Source of the DNA: JARROD01 sp037384225
GTDB lineage: Bacteria > Pseudomonadota > Gammaproteobacteria > Pseudomonadales > Cellvibrionaceae
Length of the DNA stretch: 20,639 nucleotides
Assembly: GCA_037384225.1 (NCBI GenBank)
Contig: JARROD010000245.1
Coordinates: 1-20,639 of the forward strand
Direction of reading: 5' to 3'
The notes beneath the pieces are model-generated. The model searched no databases and had not been told where the DNA came from. It saw nothing but the letters and a program-made list of their open reading frames with translations. Numbering within the stretch: position 1 is the first letter of the stretch; each line of letters begins with the position of its first letter. This document shows positions 15,216 through 20,639 of this stretch, piece by piece. The position numbers were made by a program, and so were the translations under genes.

Positions 15216-16649
15216 ATGGTTGTCTCATTGGGTGGGTTTATCTGTTTCGGGGCACTGTTCCTTTTCGGCTATCGGGCCGGCCGTGTAATTGAAGAGCTTA
15301 AGACCGTTATGGAAGCGTTGGCGCGCGGCAATATGACCCGGCAAATGAGCCCCAAGGCCGCCGATGGATTGGGCGGTCTGGGCCGCAATCTCAATCTGGC
15401 GGTCTCTAACCTTAAACGGACACTGTCCGGTTTTTCCCACAACAGCGTTACACTCGCGCGTTCAGCGCAGGTACTCGATAGCAACTCGAAAAGTTTAAAC
15501 GAAGGCGCCGGACAAATCGTCAATCAGCTGAATTCCTCGGCGGCGGCCAGTGAAGAGTTATCGGCAACCGCCGCGGAGGTGGCGAAAAACTGCAGTATCG
15601 CCTCGGAGAATTCGCGCCAGGCCAATGAGGTCGCAGTGACGGGCCAGAAAGTGGTCAATCAGGCGATCGCCGCGATGGAGCGCACGGCTGAGATTGTCAA
15701 GGATTCCGCCGTGGTGGTGAAACGGCTGGGGGCGCGCTCCGATGAGATCGGCAAGATTATCGAACTGATCCGTAGCGTCGCCTCGCAGACCAATTTGCTG
15801 GCCCTGAACGCGGCTATTGAGGCGGCCAGGGCCGGTGAGCATGGGCGTGGCTTCGCGGTGGTATCCGATGAAGTGCGTCAGCTCGCGGCCAAAACCGCCG
15901 ACGCCACGGAGCAGATCGGCGCCACCGTGGAAACCATGCAAAAAGATCTGGCGTTGGCGGTGGGTTCCATGGAGGAGGGCGTCAATGTGGTGCAAGCGGG
16001 GACGCGGGAAACGGAAAAGTCCGGCGCCGCGCTCAGCGATATTCTCGCCCGGATCGAAACCGTCGCCTCTGAAATTGAGCACATCGCCAACGCGTCGAGA
16101 GAGCAGACCACCACGACAGAGTCCCTGTCGAACAGCCTTCACGAAGTCGCCAAAGTCATGGATGAAACCGCCCGCAACGTCAATGACAACACCCGGGTCG
16201 TGGCGCATTTGACAAGTTCGGCCAAAGAAATGAAACACCTGATCGGCCAATTCCGCCTGGTGACCCTTGACGACGCCGAAAGTATGGTCAACCGCGCCTA
16301 CGATCATGTGCAAAAGTTTGGGCGGGAGAAAGCCTTTGCGGACTTTAACGATCCCGAAGGCGGTTTTACCGACGGGGAGCTGTTTATTTTGGTGCAGAAT
16401 TATGACGGTATCATGCTGGCCTACGGGGGTGAAGCGGCGCTGGTGGGAAAAAATCTTAAGGATGCCAGGGATGCTAACGGTGAACGGCTGGCGCCGGCAT
16501 TGATTCGGATTGCTAAAACCAAAGGCAGCGGTTGGCATCGTTATCACTTTATGAACCCCCAAACCGACAAGGTTGAACCGAAGCAGACGTATCTGAGGGC
16601 GTTGGGGAATGATTGCTATATTGCCTGCGGGATTTATCAGTCCGAATAA
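15216..16649 (+). CDS. Methyl-accepting chemotaxis protein with C-terminal Cache-like domain
   Basis: 477-residue chemotaxis transducer that would signal through CheA/CheW to the flagellar or pilus motor. It has one N-terminal membrane segment (about residues 3-20, SLGGFICFGALFLFG), a HAMP-like helix pair (about 22-75), and the coiled-coil signalling domain (about 76-345) with the hairpin tip SVASQTNLLALNAAIEAARA (188-207) and GRGFAVVSDEVRQLA. After it comes an extra domain, about 355-475 (YDHVQKFGREKAFADFNDPE to GNDCYIACGIY), resembling a single Cache (sCache_2) sensor. There is no periplasmic ligand domain, so the sensor appears cytoplasmic and C-terminal. The start is uncertain: an out-of-frame ATG-GAT-AAA-AAA at 15205 with its own AAGATGG context lies just upstream, and a one-base slip in the A6 run would fuse them. 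Convergent with the Frag1-like gene. Confidence 0.88.
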   Translation: MVVSLGGFICFGALFLFGYRAGRVIEELKTVMEALARGNMTRQMSPKAADGLGGLGRNLNLAVSNLKRTLSGFSHNSVTLARSAQVLDSNSKSLNEGAGQIVNQLNSSAAASEELSATAAEVAKNCSIASENSRQANEVAVTGQKVVNQAIAAMERTAEIVKDSAVVVKRLGARSDEIGKIIELIRSVASQTNLLALNAAIEAARAGEHGRGFAVVSDEVRQLAAKTADATEQIGATVETMQKDLALAVGSMEEGVNVVQAGTRETEKSGAALSDILARIETVASEIEHIANASREQTTTTESLSNSLHEVAKVMDETARNVNDNTRVVAHLTSSAKEMKHLIGQFRLVTLDDAESMVNRAYDHVQKFGREKAFADFNDPEGGFTDGELFILVQNYDGIMLAYGGEAALVGKNLKDARDANGERLAPALIRIAKTKGSGWHRYHFMNPQTDKVEPKQTYLRALGNDCYIACGIYQSE

Positions 16650-16705
16650 AGTCCGGCCCAGCCCAGCCGGTAAGGGTGTGGGTTAAGGGCGAACAGTCTA
16701 CCTTT

Positions 16706-17401
16706 CTAACTGGTTTTACAAAAAAACTGAAAATGCGTTTGTTTCCAAAGGAAATAACTGCCTAAAAAATACAGATGCATCAACAGCGCGTAGTTCCACT
16801 CGATAATGTTTTCCCGCGGGTCGGTATCCTCCCCCAGATAATCGAGCGTAACGCTGGTCAGGCCCAGTCCCAGCATGGCGATCAACAGTAGCAATTGAAA
16901 ATACAGCGGCGTGCCGGCCGTCGGGGGCAGCTTGCCGGTTTTCTTTAATCGAAATGCCTCATTGAGCGCAAACATTTGCGCCAGGGGGGTTAAACCAAAA
17001 TAAAAAATAATGCCGTACCGACGCATAAAGCGATAGATATCGCCTTTCGAACCGAGATAATCGACATAAAAAAGTAAAAAAACAGCGCCGATACTTCCCA
17101 GCCAAAAAATAACCAGGAATCGGTATTTTACTGCGTGGTAGTTGCAGCCGAACTCCAGGTTTTTCAGCCATAGTTGGGTGAACCACCAGTAAAACAGCAT
17201 AAAGACGGCGCCGCACATCATCGCGGCGCGGAAAATATAAATCGCCTCTCCCTCTCGGGCGGCGCGGCTGATTGAGGCGCAACCTTCCGTATAAGGTAAA
17301 CAGGTGGGCACCAGTCCGGCGCTGGCGCTCACCATATACGCCAGGTGAACCGCTGCGATCGGCAGCAGGGTGACGATCAAGGCGATAATTCGGGCTTGCA
17401 T
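16706..17401 (-). CDS. Six-TM Frag1/DRAM/Sfk1-like membrane protein
   Basis: 231-residue integral membrane protein. Predicted helices lie at about 5-25, 58-78, 95-115, 129-149, 165-185 and 201-221. The first extracytoplasmic loop has CLPYTEGCASISRAAREGEA followed by YIFRAAMM, a pattern like the Frag1/DRAM/Sfk1 family, whose members are linked in eukaryotes to lipid remodelling and membrane trafficking; bacterial roles are unknown. Two loop cysteines (in PTCLPYTEGC) could form a disulfide. Its ATG lies inside the end of the RND permease gene (25-nt overlap), and no good ribosome site is seen, so translation probably depends on the upstream gene. The tight link suggests a role at or with the pump, for instance in lipid-related efflux, but this is inference. 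The family call is from pattern recognition only. Confidence 0.75.
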   Translation of the reverse strand: MQARIIALIVTLLPIAAVHLAYMVSASAGLVPTCLPYTEGCASISRAAREGEAIYIFRAAMMCGAVFMLFYWWFTQLWLKNLEFGCNYHAVKYRFLVIFWLGSIGAVFLLFYVDYLGSKGDIYRFMRRYGIIFYFGLTPLAQMFALNEAFRLKKTGKLPPTAGTPLYFQLLLLIAMLGLGLTSVTLDYLGEDTDPRENIIEWNYALLMHLYFLGSYFLWKQTHFQFFCKTS

Positions 17402-20400
17402 TGCGGTACGTTACGCCCCAGCAGAGATTCCATTAGCAAGTAGTTTACAGGCACCAATAAGAGTGTAATAAAGGTGGCGAACAATATTCCAAAACCGAGC
17501 GATACCGCCATGGGTACCAGAAACTGGGCCTGGGTGGACTTTTCAAACAACAGCGGCATGAGGCCCATAAACGTTGTCAGAGAGGTCAGCATTACCGGCC
17601 TGAAACGCGCCACGCCCGCTGTCAGTATGGCGTCCATCAGCGAGGTGGATTGTTTTTGCGAATTGATAAAATCCACCAGCACCAGACTGTCGTTGACCAC
17701 AACTCCAACCAGCGCCATCATACCCAGGGTACTCAACAAGGTGAGATCCATACCCATAATCAGATGTCCGCAGATAGCACCGATAATGCCGAAAGGTATC
17801 ACCGACATGACTACCAGCGGCTGCAGGTAGGATTTAAACGGAATCGCCAGCAGGCAGTAAATAATAAACAACACTACCAACAGTCCCAGCGCCAGCGAGC
17901 CGAAGGATTCACGCTGCTCCTTGGCCTCGCCCTCAAAACTGTAACGGACATCGGGGTATTGCACCAGCAACTGATCGAGATACTCGCGCAGATCGCGTTG
18001 CAGCACCACCATATTGGCCTGTTGCTTGTTGATATCAGCGGTGACATTGACGGTGCGGTAGCGGTCGATCCTGTAGATCGCGGCGGGACTTTTTCCCGGT
18101 ATCAGCTCGACCACCTGACCAAGAGGTATGCTGCGCCCGGCATCGGTTCGCACACGTACATCCTTTAAGTGGGTGATCGCCGAGCGCTCCGCTTTCGGGT
18201 AACGCACCATTACCCGGATATCGTCCCGGCCGCGTTGTATACGCTGTACCTGGTAACCGTAAAACGCCTGGCGTACCTGATTGATAATGTCGAAACGGTT
18301 TAAGCCCAGCGCGTAGGCTTCATCTCTTAACAGAATCTGCAATTCTTCCTTACCGTCACTGAGACTGTCGCTGATATCGAACACTTCCGGGTAGAGCCTG
18401 AGTCGGGCTTTGACTTTCTCCGCGATGGTTGACAGCACAGTAAAATCATTGCCTGAAAACTGAATGTCGATGGGGTCGGAGGTGCGGCCGATTTCGGCGC
18501 GAAAAGTCAGCGACTCCACACCGGGAAGCGTGCCTATAATTTTTCGCCATTCGCGCACCAGTTGTGAGCTGGTGACGGTAGAGGCGCGGGTTTCGGGGGG
18601 CGTGAGTTCGAACATCACACGCCCCACGTTGGAGCCGCTGGAGCCACCGCCGGCGGAACCGGTAACCGACTGAATATCCAGGATGATATCGGCACCGCTA
18701 TCCGGGTCGTGAAAGCGGTCTTTCAGGGTATAGGCCGCCTCGGTGATTTTCTGAACATAGCTGTCGGTGACTTCGAACGCCGTACCCGCGGGCATGGTCA
18801 GGGTGGCTCGCGCCACTTCGCTGGCGACGCGGGGGAAAAAGGTAAATCGCAGCCAGCCGTTGCTGACCAGCGCAATCATTACCATCAGCACGCCGCCAAA
18901 CAGGACCAGCGTCAGATAGCGGTTGCGCAGTGCCCAGTGCAGCGTCGGTTTATAAAAGCGCAACACCCTGTTTTCGAAACCGTCGGCGAACGATTGCTGC
19001 CACCTTTCAAAGCGGTTAAGGCCGTTTTTCTGGTGTCTCAAGCGGATATTTTTCAAGTGTGACGGCAATACGAATTTGGATTCGATCAGGGAAAATAAGA
19101 AGATTGGAATCACCACGATCGGGATCTGGGCAAACAACTTTCCGCGCACACCTTCGATAAAGGCGAGCGGTAAAAATGCCGCGATGGTGGTCAGAATGCC
19201 GAAGGTAACGGGGACCGCTACTTCCTCGGTACCGCGGATGGCCGCCTGCAGTCCGTTCTCGGCCCGGCGCAGGTGGGTATAAATGTTTTCCCCCGTGACA
19301 ATGGCGTCGTCGACGACGATACCCAGTACCAGCAAAAAGGCGAACAGACTGAATATATTCAGGGTTACGCCGAAAAACGGCATGGCGATAAAGGCGCCCA
19401 TAAAGCTCACCGGAATGCCGATGAAAACCCAGAAGGCTATCGAGGGGCGCAAAAACAGGGTCAATAACAGCAGTACCAGGATACCGCCCTGAATAGCATT
19501 GGAGGTCAGCGTTTGTAGGCGCTTTTCGACAATCAGGGAGCGGTCTCGCCACAGCGAGAGTTCAAACCCCCGGGGCAGGTTGGGGCGGCGCTCGGCGACA
19601 TAGTCTTTGACTTTTTTAGCCACCTCCAGCGCGCTTTGGTCGCCGACCCGGTAGACTTCCACAAATGCCGCCAGCTTGCCATTGAAGCGGCTGCGAAAAG
19701 GCGACTCCTCAAATCCGTCCAGCACTGCGGCGATGTCGCCGATGCGCACCAGGCTGCCGTCCGACTGGGTGAGGACAACGATATTGCCAAAATCACTGCG
19801 CCGATAAGCCTGGCCTTTGGCGCGAATGACGATATCGCCGGCCTCTGTCTTGATATCGCCCGCGGACAGGTCCAGCGAGCTGTTGGTTACCGCCTGACTG
19901 ATGTCGGCGAGGCTCAAACCGTAGGTGCGCAGGGTGTTTTTCGAGACCTCGATTGCGATTTCGTAGGGGCGCACGGAATCCAATTCAACCTGGGTGATGC
20001 CGGGAATGCGCAGCAGATCATCGCGCACCCGTTCGGCTTGCGCCCTGACTTCTTGTTCACTATAGCGTCCCGCCACCGCCAGGCTGATCACTTCGTGGCG
20101 TCGGGTGGCCAGACTGATCACTGGTTTTTCCGCATTCACGGGGAAGGTATTGATAGCGTCGACACGGCTTTTGATATCAGCCAGCAGTTCGCGCGGATCG
20201 TATCTCGAATCCACTTCGATGGAGATAGTCGCGCTGCCTTCGGTGGAGCGGCTGGTGATTTTTTCGATGCCTTCCAGGTCCTGCACCGCCTCTTCGACCC
20301 AGATGGCGATACCCTCTTCGGTCTCCTGGGGGGTAGCGCCGCGCAGGGTGACATTGACGGAAATGACATCGGGGTCGAGGCTGGGAAAAACTTCCAGCGG

Positions 20401-20493
20401 GATGCGCAGGGTCAACGACAGCAGGCCGCAGACCAAGAGAGTAACCATTAACAGATTGGCGGCGACGGAATTGCGGGCAAACCAGGCGATCAT
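17377..20493 (-). CDS. RND efflux pump permease (AcrB/HAE-like)
   Basis: 1038-residue, full-length inner-membrane RND transporter that would extrude substrates from the periplasm or membrane using the proton gradient. TM1 spans about residues 10-30 (VAANLLMVTLLVCGLLSLTL). After the first periplasmic half come TM2-6, with the TM4 relay pair in LGIVVDDAIVTGENI, then TM7, the second periplasmic half (with GGGSSGSNVGRVMFELTPPE) and TM8-12, including VIPFGIIGAICGHLIMGMD and GVVVNDSLVLVDF. TM10 has Asn where AcrB has Lys940, a pattern also seen in the broken left-hand pump. Its ATG overlaps the stop of the upstream adaptor (ATGA), and its end overlaps the Frag1-like gene by 25 nt, giving a coupled three-gene operon. 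It looks intact. The substrate is unknown. Confidence 0.94.
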   Translation of the reverse strand: MIAWFARNSVAANLLMVTLLVCGLLSLTLRIPLEVFPSLDPDVISVNVTLRGATPQETEEGIAIWVEEAVQDLEGIEKITSRSTEGSATISIEVDSRYDPRELLADIKSRVDAINTFPVNAEKPVISLATRRHEVISLAVAGRYSEQEVRAQAERVRDDLLRIPGITQVELDSVRPYEIAIEVSKNTLRTYGLSLADISQAVTNSSLDLSAGDIKTEAGDIVIRAKGQAYRRSDFGNIVVLTQSDGSLVRIGDIAAVLDGFEESPFRSRFNGKLAAFVEVYRVGDQSALEVAKKVKDYVAERRPNLPRGFELSLWRDRSLIVEKRLQTLTSNAIQGGILVLLLLTLFLRPSIAFWVFIGIPVSFMGAFIAMPFFGVTLNIFSLFAFLLVLGIVVDDAIVTGENIYTHLRRAENGLQAAIRGTEEVAVPVTFGILTTIAAFLPLAFIEGVRGKLFAQIPIVVIPIFLFSLIESKFVLPSHLKNIRLRHQKNGLNRFERWQQSFADGFENRVLRFYKPTLHWALRNRYLTLVLFGGVLMVMIALVSNGWLRFTFFPRVASEVARATLTMPAGTAFEVTDSYVQKITEAAYTLKDRFHDPDSGADIILDIQSVTGSAGGGSSGSNVGRVMFELTPPETRASTVTSSQLVREWRKIIGTLPGVESLTFRAEIGRTSDPIDIQFSGNDFTVLSTIAEKVKARLRLYPEVFDISDSLSDGKEELQILLRDEAYALGLNRFDIINQVRQAFYGYQVQRIQRGRDDIRVMVRYPKAERSAITHLKDVRVRTDAGRSIPLGQVVELIPGKSPAAIYRIDRYRTVNVTADINKQQANMVVLQRDLREYLDQLLVQYPDVRYSFEGEAKEQRESFGSLALGLLVVLFIIYCLLAIPFKSYLQPLVVMSVIPFGIIGAICGHLIMGMDLTLLSTLGMMALVGVVVNDSLVLVDFINSQKQSTSLMDAILTAGVARFRPVMLTSLTTFMGLMPLLFEKSTQAQFLVPMAVSLGFGILFATFITLLLVPVNYLLMESLLGRNVPQCKPELSP

Positions 20494-20639
20494 GGGATGG
20501 CTTTCTCCCTGGTGGGTTGTAACGCTGTGGCATCCTGCTGAGGGGATTGCGCTTCGGTGGGCGTCTGCTGGACAGGCGTCTGTTGGACAGAGAGGTGGGC
20601 CGGGGGCAAAATCCGCACTGGCGTGCCGCTGCTCACCTG
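20490..20639 (-). CDS. C-terminal end of an RND periplasmic adaptor (partial)
   Basis: The last 49 codons of a gene running off the right edge, read on the minus strand: QVSSGTPVRILPPAHLSV, then a Gln/Pro/Thr-rich tail, ending EKAIP. The GTPVRI motif followed by a disordered tail is typical of the end of membrane fusion proteins, and the position just before an RND permease supports this. Its TGA overlaps the permease ATG (ATGA, 4 nt). The tail contains short repeats (VQQTPVQQTP). Without the rest of the gene the subfamily cannot be given. Confidence 0.72.
   Translation of the reverse strand, partial: QVSSGTPVRILPPAHLSVQQTPVQQTPTEAQSPQQDATALQPTREKAIP

Noticed and set aside
15088..15288. 66-codon open frame overlapping the chemotaxis gene start
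   Set aside because: No family features. Only its last in-frame ATG (15205) is of interest, as a possible frameshifted start.
15558..16562. 334-codon open frame antisense to the chemotaxis gene
   Set aside because: It is a shadow of the Ala/Glu/Arg-rich coiled-coil gene; the translation has no recognisable domain and the sense frame has clear MCP motifs.
16654..16680. CCGGC/GCCGG stem between the convergent chemotaxis and Frag1-like genes as a terminator
   Set aside because: The stem is only 5 bp and no U-tract follows on either strand.
19636..20451. 271-codon open frame antisense to the RND permease
   Set aside because: Mirror frame of a conserved transporter gene; no ribosome site or family features.
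1..20639. CRISPR array, defence island, biosynthetic cluster or tRNA/rRNA
   Set aside because: The repeats are few, palindromic and irregularly spaced; no Cas, nuclease, synthase or RNA gene signature was found on either strand.

Overview
The window looks like a chromosomal stretch of a Gram-negative gammaproteobacterium. It carries outer-membrane and periplasmic functions throughout: a TonB-dependent receptor, RND pumps with periplasmic adaptors, and several lipobox lipoproteins. The mix of an FG-GAP lipoprotein, an M49-type peptidase, a secreted PI-PLC, an MCP and abundant structured intergenic repeats recalls marine Cellvibrionales-type bacteria. That placement is inference only. No rRNA, tRNA, CRISPR array or phage module was recognised.

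Layout. 1-260: repeat debris and a terminator. 268-2109 (-): poly-Gly FG-GAP beta-propeller lipoprotein. 2466-5344 (+): RND pump permease broken by an internal deletion, followed by its intact periplasmic adaptor (5348-6631). 6643-6830: a 188-bp MITE-like element with perfect 24-bp terminal inverted repeats and an 8-bp direct repeat on each side, like IS66-type ends. 7139-9643 (+): TonB-dependent receptor. 9592-11499 (-): M49-like zinc peptidase lipoprotein whose last ~75 codons run through a second copy of the MITE core and into the receptor gene. 11632-12315 (+): class I methyltransferase with a TAA stop inside its SAM-binding motif. 12365-12541 (-): IS4-family transposase remnant. 12788-13609 (+): monohaem cytochrome c lipoprotein with a C-terminal beta-sandwich region, followed by a nested inverted repeat. 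13784-14731 (-): secreted PI-PLC-like protein. 14822-14930: another long hairpin. 15216-16649 (+): chemotaxis transducer with a C-terminal Cache-like domain. 16706-20639 (-): an operon of adaptor (partial), RND permease and a six-TM Frag1/DRAM-like protein.

How the genes work together. The only clear multi-gene units are the two RND loci. The right one appears intact and tightly coupled: the adaptor stop and permease start overlap as ATGA, and the permease and membrane protein overlap by 25 nt. The left one has an intact adaptor but a permease missing about 100 residues, so it is probably dead. The other genes are single transcription units separated by repeats.

Overall judgement. I see no convincing new multi-gene system such as a defence island or biosynthetic cluster. 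The most interesting signal is the repeat ecology. At least three families of palindromic elements recur in the window, one has reshaped the 3' end of a peptidase gene, and they sit among two broken genes and an IS remnant.
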